From CAVQJU01 sp963712905 (GTDB lineage Bacteria > Acidobacteriota > Vicinamibacteria > Vicinamibacterales > CAVVIG01), in the NCBI GenBank assembly GCA_963712905.1, contig CAVQJU010000011.1, positions 186,001-250,000 on the forward strand: a stretch of DNA of 64,000 nucleotides, given 5' to 3'. Below, in pieces: positions 1 to 8,119 of this stretch. A program made the position numbers and the translations under genes. Within the stretch, counting starts at the first letter, position 1; the number at the start of each line of letters is the position of its first letter. Under the pieces are notes generated by a model. The model did not search any database and was not told the origin of the DNA. It saw only the letters and a list, made by a program, of their open reading frames with translations.

Positions 1-62
1 TGACGCACTGTCACGTGATCGTCGGCCAGCAGGATGCGCAGCGGCACGGTGCGCTCAGGCAC
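1..62 (-). CDS. Response regulator, NarL/LuxR type (5' end only)
   Basis: Only the first ~20 codons lie in the window. Reading the minus strand from a GTG at 62 (or a second GTG at 47) gives a receiver-domain start with the hydrophobic first strand and the acidic pocket L-L-A-D-D-H followed by V-T-V-R, the usual opening of NarL-family response regulators. The start overlaps the 3' end of the histidine kinase gene, as expected for a translationally coupled two-component pair. The phosphorylated Asp and the HTH domain lie outside the window, so the output domain is inferred from the partner kinase type. Confidence 0.75.
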   Translation of the reverse strand, partial: MPERTVPLRILLADDHVTVR

Positions 63-1866
63 GACCGGCCGCCTCGCCTGCGGGCGCCGCCATCCGCACG
101 AAGATGGTCGTACCTGATCCGGCCGACGATTCGATCTGGAGCGTCGCGCCAATCAGCGCGGCTCGCTCCTGCATGCCGAGCAGCCCGAACCCCTGACCGC
201 CCTCGCCCGGCGCTCCGCCCGGCTCGAAGCCCACGCCGTCGTCCTCCACGATCAGGACAACGTGATCGGAGCGGCGCTCGAGGATGATCTCGACGTTCTT
301 CGCCTGCGCGTGCTTGGCGACGTTGGTGAGCGCTTCCTGCGCGATCCGGTACAGCGCCGTCTCGGTTTCCGACGGCAGCCGATCGTCCAGCAGGCCCGTC
401 GTGTGCAGCTCGGCCGACACGTGCACGCGGGCCGACCAGTCCTTGATGTAGTTGGCCAGGGCCGCGCGCAGGCCGAGGTCGTCGAGCGCCGTGGGCCGGA
501 GCTCCCAGACGAGGTGATCGACGTCGCGGTCCAGGCGCTGCGCGACTTCTTCGAGGGCCGTGACCTGCTCGGTGAGGCCGGCCCTGCCCGCGCACGCCTC
601 CCTCAGCAGCCTGACGCGCAGGTTGAGCGCCGTCAGCTGCTCGCCGAACTGGTCGTGCATCTCGCGCGCAATGCGGCGCCGCTCGTCTTCCTGCGCGAAT
701 ACGAGCCGCGAGAGGAGATCGGTGCGGGCCCGTTCGGCATCGGCCTGTTTGCGCTCGGTGAGGTCGAAGTGCGTGCCGACGATGCGGACGACCGGTTCGC
801 CGGGCCCGTGGCGCACGGGAAAGCCGCGCGACAGCACGTGGATGTAGTGGCCGTTCTTATGGCGCAGGCGGAATTCGCCCTCGTAGGTGGCCGCGCCGTG
901 CACGACGCTGTCGTTCACCTCCTGCGCGCGCCCCTTGTCGTCCGGGTGGAGCAGGCGCTCCCACTCGCCGACGTTCGCCTCGATCTCATCGTCGCCGTAG
1001 CCGAGCATCTGCTTCCAGCGGGAAGAATACACGACGGCGCCGGTTTCGAGGTTCCAGTCCCAGACGCCTTCCTGTGCGCCCGCGAACGCCAGCGTCAGCC
1101 GCTCTTCGCTCTCGCGCAGCGCCGCTTCGGTCCGCTTGCGCTCGGTGATGTCGAGGTGCGTGCCGACGATCCGCGCCACCGCCCCGTCCTCCCGGCGGAC
1201 GGGGAAGCCGCGGCTGAGCACGTGGATGTAGTGGCCGTCCTTGTGCCGCAGCCGGAATTCGCCTTCGTATGAGCGTTCGCCGCGCCGCACGCCCTCGTTC
1301 AGCTGCAGCGCCAGCGCCTTGTCGTCCGGGTGCAGCACGCGCTCCCAGGCGCTCACGTGGGCCTCGATTTCGTGGTCGGCGTAGCCGAGCATCTGTTTCC
1401 AGCGCGGCGAGTAGAAGACCACGCCGGTCTCGAGGTTCCAGTCCCAGATGCCTTCCTGCGCGCCGGCGAACGCGAGCGTGAGCCGTTCTTCGCTCTCCCG
1501 CAGCGCGGCCTCGCTGCGTCGCCGCTCGGTGATGTCGCGCGCGACGAGCTGGACGTCGTGTCCCGCGCCGTCGTCCAGCCGCGCGCCGGCGATCTCGACG
1601 TGCCTGTCCGACGCGTCAGGGCGCGGGATTCGCGCCTCCACCGGCGGCGCGCTCTGCCCGGCCATCCACCGGTCGATGTTTTCGCGAAGAGGTGTGCGGC
1701 TGTCCACGTGTACCAAGTCGAGCAACGACCGCCCCAGCAAGGCGTCGGGGGCGGATGCCCCGCAGAGCCGCACGGCCGCGGGGTTGAGAAAGGTGATGCG
1801 GAATTCCCTGCTGATGAAGATGGCGTCCGGCGATTGCTCGACCAGACGCCAGTATTGCTCGGACAT
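55..1866 (-). CDS. PAS-domain sensor histidine kinase (HisKA_3/NarX-like)
   Basis: Protein of about 603 residues with no obvious membrane segment, so probably a soluble sensor. Three PAS domains are visible: one at about 5-115, then two near-duplicate PAS_3/PAC units at about 125-245 and 250-375, each starting with A-L-R-E-S-E-E-R-L-T-L-A-F-A-G-A-Q-E-G and ending with D-(I/L)-T-E-R-K. The HisKA_3 dimerisation motif E-R-R-R-I-A-R-E-M-H-D-Q (phospho-acceptor His near 400) follows, then the ATPase N box A-Q-E-A-L-T-N-V-A-K-H, the D-D-G-V-G-F box and G-F-G-L-L-G-M-Q-E-R. This is the NarL-pairing kinase class and a response regulator follows directly. ATG at 1866 is preferred over the in-frame GTG at 1869. 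The PAS duplication is recent, since the two copies are almost identical. The ligand is unknown. Confidence 0.93.
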   Translation of the reverse strand: MSEQYWRLVEQSPDAIFISREFRITFLNPAAVRLCGASAPDALLGRSLLDLVHVDSRTPLRENIDRWMAGQSAPPVEARIPRPDASDRHVEIAGARLDDGAGHDVQLVARDITERRRSEAALRESEERLTLAFAGAQEGIWDWNLETGVVFYSPRWKQMLGYADHEIEAHVSAWERVLHPDDKALALQLNEGVRRGERSYEGEFRLRHKDGHYIHVLSRGFPVRREDGAVARIVGTHLDITERKRTEAALRESEERLTLAFAGAQEGVWDWNLETGAVVYSSRWKQMLGYGDDEIEANVGEWERLLHPDDKGRAQEVNDSVVHGAATYEGEFRLRHKNGHYIHVLSRGFPVRHGPGEPVVRIVGTHFDLTERKQADAERARTDLLSRLVFAQEDERRRIAREMHDQFGEQLTALNLRVRLLREACAGRAGLTEQVTALEEVAQRLDRDVDHLVWELRPTALDDLGLRAALANYIKDWSARVHVSAELHTTGLLDDRLPSETETALYRIAQEALTNVAKHAQAKNVEIILERRSDHVVLIVEDDGVGFEPGGAPGEGGQGFGLLGMQERAALIGATLQIESSAGSGTTIFVRMAAPAGEAAGRA

Positions 1867-1876
1867 CACTTCAATC

Positions 1877-2845
1877 TTACCGTCCGCCTTGCCTCAATTC
1901 CGCGAACATCGCGTCTGATTGCTGAAACTGAAGACATCCGGGAGTCGGCGGGCTTGGAGGACATCCTTTGGCCCGCCAGCCGTAGTCGGCTTCGAGCGTA
2001 TTCACCATGTCGTCCTTCGTCTTGCCCTGCTTGATCATTTCCGCGAGGCGCGTGCGCATGGTTTCGACGTCCGCCCGGAACTGCGCGACGTCGGCTTTGG
2101 TCGACACCGGGCCGTGGCCCGGGATGACCGTGTCGAAGTCGAGCGTCAGCGCGCCGTCGAGCGTTTTGGTCCAGTCGTAGAAGCTGCCGCCCTGGGCGTA
2201 GTCCACGTAGATGTTCACACCGGCCGGCCGCGGCCGGGGCGGGGCGCCATCGCGAGCCGCAGACGGAGCCCGCCGTCCGAGGAAGAGATCGCCGGTATGG
2301 ATGACCTTCAGGTCCGGGAAATAGATCACCGCGTCGCCGCTCGTGTGGCCGCGCCCGAAATATTTCGCCCGGACCTCCTTTCCGCCGAGGAACACCGACG
2401 CTTCGTCGGTGAACGTGATGCGCGGAAGACCGATCGGCGTGCCGGGCGTGTCCTCGTAGTACGGCTGCCTGATGTGCTCGAGGTTCGCGCGCGCGTTCTT
2501 GTGCGCGATGACTTCCGCAATCGGCAGCATCTTGAAGTCGCCGCCGGCATGATCGTCGTGCTGGTGCGTGTTGATGACGTACTTGAGCGGCTTGTCCGTG
2601 ACTGATTTCACCTGCGCCAGGATGTCGGCGTGGTTGCGGTCGAACATGTCGTCGACGAGAACGACCCCCTCGCTCGTCACGTAGACGGCGACGTTGCCGC
2701 CCTCGCCGGAAATCATGTAGAGGTCGCCCTTCACCTTCTCGATGCGCAGCGGCCCCGGCGGCTTCGCCGACTGCGTGTACACGACCCACGCGCCCTGCAG
2801 CGCGAGGGCGGCGACGAACAGTCCGGCGAGCGTCGTCCGTTGCAT
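1877..2845 (-). CDS. Secreted MBL-fold metallo-hydrolase
   Basis: 322-residue metallo-beta-lactamase-fold enzyme with an N-terminal hydrophobic export signal (about residues 5-25). Zinc ligands are visible: H-Q-H-D-D-H near residue 95, G-R-G-H-T-S-G-D near 165 and I-P-G-H-G-P near 240. It therefore keeps the full dinuclear centre of periplasmic hydrolases of this fold. The substrate is not evident; related secreted proteins are annotated loosely as cyclase/quinoprotein relay or beta-lactamase-like hydrolases. The gene follows the cupin gene by a few bases and is probably cotranscribed with it. ATG at 2845 is used, because the upstream in-frame GTG (2851) lies against the cupin stop codon. A Pro/Cys-rich stretch near residue 300 is unusual for the family. 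Confidence 0.88.
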   Translation of the reverse strand: MQRTTLAGLFVAALALQGAWVVYTQSAKPPGPLRIEKVKGDLYMISGEGGNVAVYVTSEGVVLVDDMFDRNHADILAQVKSVTDKPLKYVINTHQHDDHAGGDFKMLPIAEVIAHKNARANLEHIRQPYYEDTPGTPIGLPRITFTDEASVFLGGKEVRAKYFGRGHTSGDAVIYFPDLKVIHTGDLFLGRRAPSAARDGAPPRPRPAGVNIYVDYAQGGSFYDWTKTLDGALTLDFDTVIPGHGPVSTKADVAQFRADVETMRTRLAEMIKQGKTKDDMVNTLEADYGWRAKGCPPSPPTPGCLQFQQSDAMFAELRQGGR

Positions 2846-2852
2846 GATCACC

Positions 2853-3326
2853 CTATTTCGCCGGAGCGGTCGCCTGTGTCGAGGTGGCCGGCCCCATGCC
2901 GACGATCTGCAGCACGCACTCCTCGTCTTTGGCGCCGTCGTAATGGATTTCCTTCGCGGTGTGGACCACGAAGCTGCCGGCCGGCACGGGCTTGAACCCG
3001 GCGGGATCGTAGTTGGGGCCGGTGTTGACCCACCAGGTGCCCGAGATCACCGTGATGTAGCGATCGTTCGGATGGGAGTGCGGGCGGCTGTTGTTGTGGG
3101 GCAGCCACTTCTGGAGCACGACGTAGAGGCCCGGTTTCGACGGATCGCCGACCAGGATGGCGCTCTCGGAGCCGTTGCCCTTCGTCCACTTGATTTCCTT
3201 GGGCAGGGAGACGGTGATCGCCTTGGGGTCGAGATCTGCGGACACGCCGACGGTGCCGGCGAGCATCGCGGCGGCGGCCACCAGCAGTGACAGGCGGCCG
3301 ATCCAGGACGTTGGGATGCGAAGCAT
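2853..3326 (-). CDS. Exported cupin-domain protein
   Basis: 157-residue protein with a signal peptide (hydrophobic stretch about residues 8-28) followed by a single small cupin barrel. The metal-site region N-N-S-R-P-H-S-H-P-N-D-R-Y near residue 80 matches the first cupin motif, and F-V-V-H-T-A-K-E-I-H-Y-D near 118 matches the second. The start at 3326 is chosen because a GGAGGA Shine-Dalgarno lies about six bases upstream; the reading frame stays open further upstream but that part would contain the RBS. It is the first gene of a two-gene unit with the MBL hydrolase. The enzymatic role is unknown; it may be a dioxygenase-like or sensor cupin. Confidence 0.85.
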   Translation of the reverse strand: MLRIPTSWIGRLSLLVAAAAMLAGTVGVSADLDPKAITVSLPKEIKWTKGNGSESAILVGDPSKPGLYVVLQKWLPHNNSRPHSHPNDRYITVISGTWWVNTGPNYDPAGFKPVPAGSFVVHTAKEIHYDGAKDEECVLQIVGMGPATSTQATAPAK

Positions 3327-3382
3327 GCGGTCCTCCATTTCAATTCTGCGGATTGTGCCATATCCTCTGGCGGGGTGGGCAC

Positions 3383-4393
3383 ATGACACTTCCACGGCGT
3401 CGGATCTGGGTCGGGGCGTTCGCGATGGTGTCGGCCGTATCGGCAGCGTTGGGTTTCGCCCAGGGCCGGGGCGCCCCGCCGCGCACGCACGAAGGCCGGC
3501 CGGAGCTCCAGGGCATCTGGAGCTATGCGACGCTGACGCCGCTTGAACGCCCGGCTGAGTTCGCCGGTAAGGCCTTCCTCACGGCGGCCGAGGCTGCGGC
3601 CTTCGAACGGCAGACGCTGACCGTCCAGAATCGGGACCGGCGCGACGGAGAGGGACCGACCGGGCGCGGGACCGACGGCCGCACCGACCTCGACCGCGCC
3701 TACAACCAGGTCTGGTGGGAGTACGGGGCGAAGGTGGTCGGCACGCGCCGGACGTCGCTGCTCATCGACCCGCCGGACGGCCGTATCCCGGCCCTCACCG
3801 CCGAGGGCCTGCGCGCCGCCGAAGACAAGCGCGGATTGTGGACCGCCAACGGGGAGTACGAGGGCGGCGCCCGCGGCCTGAGCTTCGATACCTACCTGGA
3901 CCGCCCTCTTCAGGAGCGCTGCCTGGGATGGACCGTGACCGGGCCGCCGATGATTCCCGGCGCGTACAACAACAACATGGAAATCTTCCAGACGCCCGAC
4001 GCCATCGCCATCGTCAACGAGATGGTGCACGAGCACCGCATCGTGCCGTTCGACGACCGGTCGCGTGTCGGGTCGCCCATCCGGCAGTGGATGGGCGTGT
4101 CTCGCGGACGATGGGAAGGCGACACCCTGATCGTCGACACGACCAACTTCAAACCCGCGGTGTTCCGCAGCGCGAGCGCGTCGCTCCATCTCGTCGAGCG
4201 CTTCAGGCGGGTGGACGCGGAAACGCTGCTGTACGAGTTCACGGTGGATGATCCGATCACGTGGACCAAACCGTGGACCGTGCAGTTCCCGATGACGCGG
4301 AGCCGCGAGCCGATCTTCGAGTACGCGTGCCACGAAGGGAACTACAGCCTGCCGAACATCCTCGCGGGCGCCCGCGCGGCGGAGCAAAAGTAG
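3383..4393 (+). CDS. Secreted protein of the 'W-E-G-D-T-L' family, unknown function
   Basis: 336 residues with a Sec-type signal (R-R-R then a hydrophobic core, cleavage near A-L-G-F-A-Q). The core contains R-W-E-G-D-T-L-I-V-D-T-T-N-F near residue 250, the hallmark of a large acidobacterial family of exported proteins with no assigned activity. An H-E-H-R-I motif and E-L-Q-G-I-W-S near the mature N terminus are also typical. Two further members occur in this window (26573-27625 and 50432-51523). The gene is divergent from the cupin gene and followed by a double-hairpin repeat that could end transcription. No catalytic site can be named. Confidence 0.82.
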   Translation: MTLPRRRIWVGAFAMVSAVSAALGFAQGRGAPPRTHEGRPELQGIWSYATLTPLERPAEFAGKAFLTAAEAAAFERQTLTVQNRDRRDGEGPTGRGTDGRTDLDRAYNQVWWEYGAKVVGTRRTSLLIDPPDGRIPALTAEGLRAAEDKRGLWTANGEYEGGARGLSFDTYLDRPLQERCLGWTVTGPPMIPGAYNNNMEIFQTPDAIAIVNEMVHEHRIVPFDDRSRVGSPIRQWMGVSRGRWEGDTLIVDTTNFKPAVFRSASASLHLVERFRRVDAETLLYEFTVDDPITWTKPWTVQFPMTRSREPIFEYACHEGNYSLPNILAGARAAEQK

Positions 4394-4472
4394 GGCGGCC
4401 CTTTCAGGGCCGCCGCCGCGGGGCTGAAAGCCCCGCGCTACGTACGGATGAAGTGAAGGCCCCGCGCTACAT
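4393..4472. repeat. GC-rich hairpin repeat (TGAAA-loop family), three units
   Basis: Two successive perfect hairpins follow the upstream stop codon: arms GGCGGCCC/GGGCCGCC around a TTTCA loop (4394-4414) and GCGGGGC/GCCCCGC around TGAAA (4418-4436). A third partial unit (GGCCCCGCGCTACATA) follows just before the next ATG. Members of the same family lie at 7967-8049, 38241, 39989, 42087, 50379 and 52635. They could act as terminators or mRNA 3' stabilisers. Confidence 0.8.
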
Positions 4473-5382
4473 ATGAAAATCGAGTGCGTGCTCGAGTGCG
4501 GGAACCACCTCGGCGAGGGCCCCGTGTGGGACGTCGAGGAAGGCTGCCTGTACCTGGCTTGACGGGACCGGCCGGCGTGTCGGCAACCCCTCGATCTGGC
4601 GCCTGGACCCGCGGACGGGCACTACGCGCAACTGGTCGCTTAATCACGACGTTGGCGCGCTCGCGCTTCGCCGTGGCGGCGGCGCCGTCCTCGCGCTGGC
4701 CGATGGTTTCTACTTCTTCGATTTTACGAGCGGCCGCCTCGACCTCGTCTCGCAAGTGGATGCCGGCCAGCCGCGATCGCGGTTGAACGACGGCAAGTGC
4801 GATCGTCGCGGACGTTTTTTCGCGGGCGGCATGGACGACAAAGAGGAGTTGAAGATCTGCGGCCTGTGGCGGCTCGACGCCGATTTGTCGGTCACCCGGG
4901 TGGACGAAGGCATCATCTGCACGAACGGCCCGTGCTGGAGCCCGGACGACAAGACGTTCTACCTGGCCGACACGTTCCAGGGCGAGTACTGGGCCTACGA
5001 CTACGACATCGCCACCGGGTCGCTCGCGAACAAGCGGGTCTTCAGCGTGTTCAGGGACGATGCGGGCGTCGCCGATGGCTCGACGATGGACGAGGAAGGC
5101 TGCGTGTGGAACGCGCAGCTCATCTCCGGCGATCTCGTTCGTTATGCGCCTGACGGAACCGTCGAACGCCGTATCGGCATGCCGGTTCGCAACATCACCA
5201 GCTGCATGTTCGGCGGCGACAAGCTCGACGAGCTCTACGTGACGTCGATGGCCCGCGTCAAACATCCAGCCGTGCACGATCTGTTCGCGAAGGAAGCCAG
5301 ACCGCAGTTCCTGGCCGGAAGCCTGTTCAAAGTCATCGGCCTCGGCGTTCGGGGCTTGCCGGAGCCGCGGTTTGCGGCGTAA
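4473..5382 (+). CDS. SMP-30/gluconolactonase-like lactonase (one frameshift)
   Basis: Six-bladed propeller lactonase of about 300 residues. It starts at ATG 4473 (M-K-I-E-C-V-L-E-C-G) with the family's early E-G-P-V-W-D motif (catalytic Glu). The frame is broken at about 4553: deleting one C from TACCTGG restores C-L-Y-W-L-D-G-T-G-R-R and joins the second frame, which carries R-L-N-D-G-K, F-A-G-G-M-D, I-C-T-N-G-P-C-W-S-P-D and the D-G-S-T-M-D-E-E-G motif with metal-binding Asn and Asp. SMP-30 enzymes open sugar or aldonolactones using Ca2+ or Zn2+. The stop overlaps the start of the downstream BKACE gene, so the two are probably co-translated. The break looks like a sequencing insertion rather than gene decay. 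Confidence 0.85.
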
Positions 5383-6298
5383 GGCGATCATCACGTGCGC
5401 CGTCACCGGCGCCATCCACACGCCGACGATGTCGCCGCACCTGCCGGTGACGCCCGAGCAGATTGCCGAAAGCGCCGTTGGGGCGGCAAACGCGGGCGCG
5501 GCCATCGTGCACCTGCACGCGCGTGACCCACGCGACGGAAGGCCCACCCAGGATCCCGATCGGTTTCGCGCGTTTCTTCCGCGCATCGCCGAAGCGTCCG
5601 ACGTCATCGTCAACCTCACGACCGGAGGTTCCCAGGCGATGACCGTCGAAGAGCGGCTCCAGCCCGCGTTGCAACTGCGGCCGGAAGTGGCATCGCTCAA
5701 CATGGGCACGATGAACTTCGGCCTGTACGAGATGCTGCCGCGCTACAGCGAATGGAAGTGGGACTGGGAGCCGAAGTATCTGGCGGGCAGCGAAGCCGGT
5801 TTCTTCAAGAACACGCTGAAGGACATTGCCGACATCCTGCGGTCGTGCGCCGGCCACGGCACCCGGTTCGAGCTCGAGTGCTACGATATCGGCCATCTGT
5901 ACACGGCCGCGCATTTCGTGGATCGCGGCCTGCTCACGCCGCCGCTGCTCATCCAGTCCGTGTTCGGCATTCGCGGCGGCATCGGCACGCATCCTGAGGA
6001 TGTGGCGTACATGAAGCGCGTGGCCGATCGGCTGTTCGGCGGCGAGTACCAGTGGTCGGTCGTCGGCGCCGGCCGGCACCAGATGTCGATCTGCCGGCAG
6101 GCGGCCGAACTCGGGGGCCACGTGCGTGTCGGCCTCGAGGACAGCCTCTGGATCGACAAGGGCCGGCTTGCTTCGTCGAACGCCGAGCAGGTCACCAAGG
6201 TGAGGGCGATGCTCGACGAGATGGGCATCGACGCCGCGACGCCTGACGAGGCGCGCGAGATGCTGCGACTCAAGGGGCGAGAGCACGTGGGATTCTGA
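5372..6298 (+). CDS. BKACE-family beta-keto acid cleavage enzyme (DUF849)
   Basis: 308-residue TIM-barrel enzyme of the 3-keto-5-aminohexanoate cleavage family. The zinc-binding motif V-H-L-H-A-R-D-P near residue 47 is intact, followed by N-L-T-T-G-G, the central E-L-E-C-Y-D segment and G-H-V-R-V-G-L-E-D-S near residue 250, the typical C-terminal signature. The family condenses a beta-keto acid with acetyl-CoA to give acetoacetate and a new CoA thioester; the substrate varies widely between members. It begins with TTG at 5372 inside the end of the lactonase gene. Coupling to a lactonase suggests a sugar- or lactone-derived beta-keto acid as substrate (inference). Acetoacetate produced could enter the ato-type locus at 52.7-56.6 kb. 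Confidence 0.9.
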   Translation: MRRKAIITCAVTGAIHTPTMSPHLPVTPEQIAESAVGAANAGAAIVHLHARDPRDGRPTQDPDRFRAFLPRIAEASDVIVNLTTGGSQAMTVEERLQPALQLRPEVASLNMGTMNFGLYEMLPRYSEWKWDWEPKYLAGSEAGFFKNTLKDIADILRSCAGHGTRFELECYDIGHLYTAAHFVDRGLLTPPLLIQSVFGIRGGIGTHPEDVAYMKRVADRLFGGEYQWSVVGAGRHQMSICRQAAELGGHVRVGLEDSLWIDKGRLASSNAEQVTKVRAMLDEMGIDAATPDEAREMLRLKGREHVGF

Positions 6299-6299
6299 G

Positions 6300-6398
6300 C
6301 ACGGACGAAGCCACGGAGGCACAGAGAGCACAGAGGATCTTTCTGAAAAACCAAAACTCTATGTCCTCTGTGCCTCTGTGGCTCGTACGTGACCGTGG
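6300..6398. repeat. CACAGAG-type palindromic intergenic repeat, copy 1
   Basis: The left arm contains GCCACGGAGGCACAGAGAGC and the right arm its imperfect reverse complement ending CCTCTGTGCCTCTGTGGCTC, separated by a short A-rich loop. Each arm is itself made of repeated 8-9 base words. Related copies occur at 16807, 17518, 22932 and, in a diverged form, 31303. It lies between the BKACE gene and the PQQ dehydrogenase start. Confidence 0.8.
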
Positions 6399-6405
6399 AG
6401 GCTGC

Positions 6406-7672
6406 ATGATTCGCGATGTGTTGCTTGCAAGTGCTGTGTGTGTCGCTGCCGGTGCATTGGGGCTACGTGCGCAGACGGCTCGTCCGGTGCCGCGTCCGCC
6501 CGCGCAGGCGCAGGGTGCGCAGCCGCCGGGCGAAAGCGCCGCGCCCGACGGCTACCAGCCGATCCCCCAGTGGCTGGGCCAGACGCACGCGTCGGTGCCC
6601 GCGAAGACTGCGGGATACGACGTCCAGACGGTCGTCGAAGGTGTGAACGCGGCGTGGTTCCAGTTTCTCCCTGACGGCCGCATTCTCGTTGCGCGAGAAG
6701 AATGGCCGCATCCGCATCGTCAGCAAGGACGGCAAGCTGTCAGCCCCGCTCGGCGGCATGCCCTCGAACATGTATGCGGCCGGGCAGAGCCTGTACTCCG
6801 TGGAGCCGGACAGCCACTTCGCCTCCAACCGGACGATCTACCTGGCGTACGCGGTGCTGCCGGACGGCGTCGACGCCACGAAACAGCGGTCGCCCTCTCA
6901 CGTGCATGTCGCGAGCGCGAAGCTCTCATCGGACGACACGCGTCTCGAAGATGTCAAAGAGCTGCTGGACGCTGAGGGTACCGGCGGACGGGTGATTCAG
7001 GCGAAGGACGGCACGCTGTTCGTCGAAACGACGGTCCCCGCCGGCCTTGGCATCAAGTCGGAGGACTGGATGCAGCCGCAGCAGGCCGACAGCCTGATGG
7101 GCAAGGTGCTCCGCATCAACAGCGACGGGACGATTCCGAAAGACAACCCGTTCGTCGGAAAAGCCGGCGCCCGCGGCGAAATCTACGCGCTGGGGCTCCG
7201 CGACCCCCAGGGCCTGGCCATTCATCCGAAGACCGGGGCCGTCTGGACGAGCGAGCACGGTCCGCGCGGCGGCGACGAGATCAACGCGGTCGGCAAGGGC
7301 AGGAACTATGGCTTCCCCGTGATTGGCTACGGCCGCGACTACACCGGCAAGCCGATCAACGGGGACAAGACGGTCCAGCCGGGAATGGAGCAGCCGGTGT
7401 ACTTCTGGACGCCGGACATCGCGCCGGCCGGCATCGCGTTCTACACCGGCAAGCTGTTCCCGGCGTGGCAGGGTGATCTGTTCGTGTCCGCGCTGGCCGG
7501 CAAGTCGCTCGTGCGCCTCGTCCTCAAGGACGATCGCGTCGTCGCCGAGGAGCGTCTGCTGACCGAGCTCAACGCGCGAATCCGCGGCGTCAACGAAGGA
7601 CCCGACGGCGCGCTGTACGTGTTGACGGACGGCAACATGGGGAAGATCGTCCGGCTCACGCCAAAGAAATAG
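6406..7672 (+). CDS. PQQ-dependent soluble aldose dehydrogenase-like protein (one frameshift)
   Basis: Secreted six-bladed propeller of about 420 residues. ATG 6406 gives a signal peptide (I-R-D-V-L-L-A-S then a hydrophobic core) followed by a Pro/Gln-rich linker. Diagnostic GDH-B/YliI-type motifs are N-A-A-W-F-Q-F-L-P-D-G-R-I-L-V-A, G-L-R-D-P-Q-G-L-A-I-H-P, W-T-S-E-H-G-P-R-G-G-D-E-I-N and G-R-N-Y-G-F-P-V-I-G-Y-G. The H-G-P-R-G-G-D-E segment carries Ca/PQQ ligands. The frame shifts at about 6690: removing one base from GCGCGAG gives I-L-V-A-E-K-N-G-R-I-R-I and rejoins the main frame. The family oxidises aldose sugars in the periplasm. The electron acceptor is unknown; c-type cytochromes are encoded nearby. 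Confidence 0.85.
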
Positions 7673-7675
7673 CGA

Positions 7676-7735
7676 ATTTGGTAATTGGGTGATCGGGTGA
7701 TTGGGTAATTGGGTAATTGGATTGGGTAATCGGAC
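7676..7735. repeat. GGGTAATT short tandem repeat block
   Basis: About six imperfect units of an 8-base word (GGTAATTG, GGTGATCG, GGTGATTG, GGTAATTG and so on) directly after the dehydrogenase stop codon. An inverted partner lies at 8080-8113. It is the left boundary of a 444-base gene-free stretch (7676-8119) that otherwise holds a gene remnant and a hairpin repeat. Confidence 0.8.
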
Positions 7736-7753
7736 CGTCCATTGCCCGACTAG

Positions 7754-7957
7754 AACACGTTCGAGTATCCCTACGCCTACAATGTGGACGACATTCCCGT
7801 TGATACAAGTGTTCACGTCCACATAAACGATGAGTTCGTCTCTCGGCACTCGATTGCGAGTGATGTCTATGTCAACGGCGCAAAGGTTTCCACGACGCAG
7901 TCAGGACAGCAGGAGTTCGGCTCTTTCCGTCTCAGGATAGATGGCACGGTGTACTAA
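7754..7957 (+). pseudogene. Open-frame remnant of an unidentified gene, low GC
   Basis: A frame of 67 codons opens right after a TAG at 7751 and ends with TAA at 7955. There is no ATG; a GTG at 7784 would give a 57-codon product. The translation looks protein-like rather than random: F-E-Y-P-Y-A-Y-N-V-D-D-I-P, then V-H-V-H-I-N-D-E-F-V and S-F-R-L-R-I-D-G-T-V-Y, an alternating polar/hydrophobic beta-strand pattern. Base composition is clearly less GC-rich than the neighbours. It is probably the 3' end of a truncated or transferred gene left between two repeat blocks. I do not recognise the family. Confidence 0.45.
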
Positions 7958-7966
7958 GAGTGGGTT

Positions 7967-8049
7967 GCAGAATTAGGAGTAGTGCGGGGCTTTAGCCCCG
8001 CCGTGCCTGGCAGGCCTGAAGGCCTGCACTACATCTGATCTAATTCTGC
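7967..8049. repeat. Nested inverted repeat with two TGAAA/TTTA-loop hairpins
   Basis: Outer arms GCAGAATTAG (7967-7976) and CTAATTCTGC (8040-8049) are exact reverse complements. Inside are a second arm pair TAGTGC/GCACTA and two hairpins: GCGGGGC/GCCCCGC around a TTTA-type loop, and GCAGGCC/GGCCTGC around TGAA. It belongs to the same hairpin family as 4393-4472 but with an AT-rich outer stem, and would fold into a cruciform or three-way junction. Confidence 0.75.
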
Positions 8050-8079
8050 TTGGGTTTGCCAACAGGTATAGTCACCTTA

Positions 8080-8113
8080 ATCAATTACCCGTTTACCCAA
8101 TTACCAGATTCAT
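8080..8113. repeat. Inverted partner of the GGGTAATT block
   Basis: AATTACCCGTTTACCCAATT and neighbouring bases are the reverse complement of the 7676-7735 tandem words. Together they bracket the 350-base region holding the gene remnant and the nested hairpin. The block ends a few bases from the stop codon of the converging quinoprotein gene. Confidence 0.7.
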
Positions 8114-8119
8114 TGTCCC

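Noticed and set aside
7676..8113. CRISPR array in the repeat-rich gap
   Set aside because: The repeats are 8-base words without spacers of constant length, and no cas gene is nearby.
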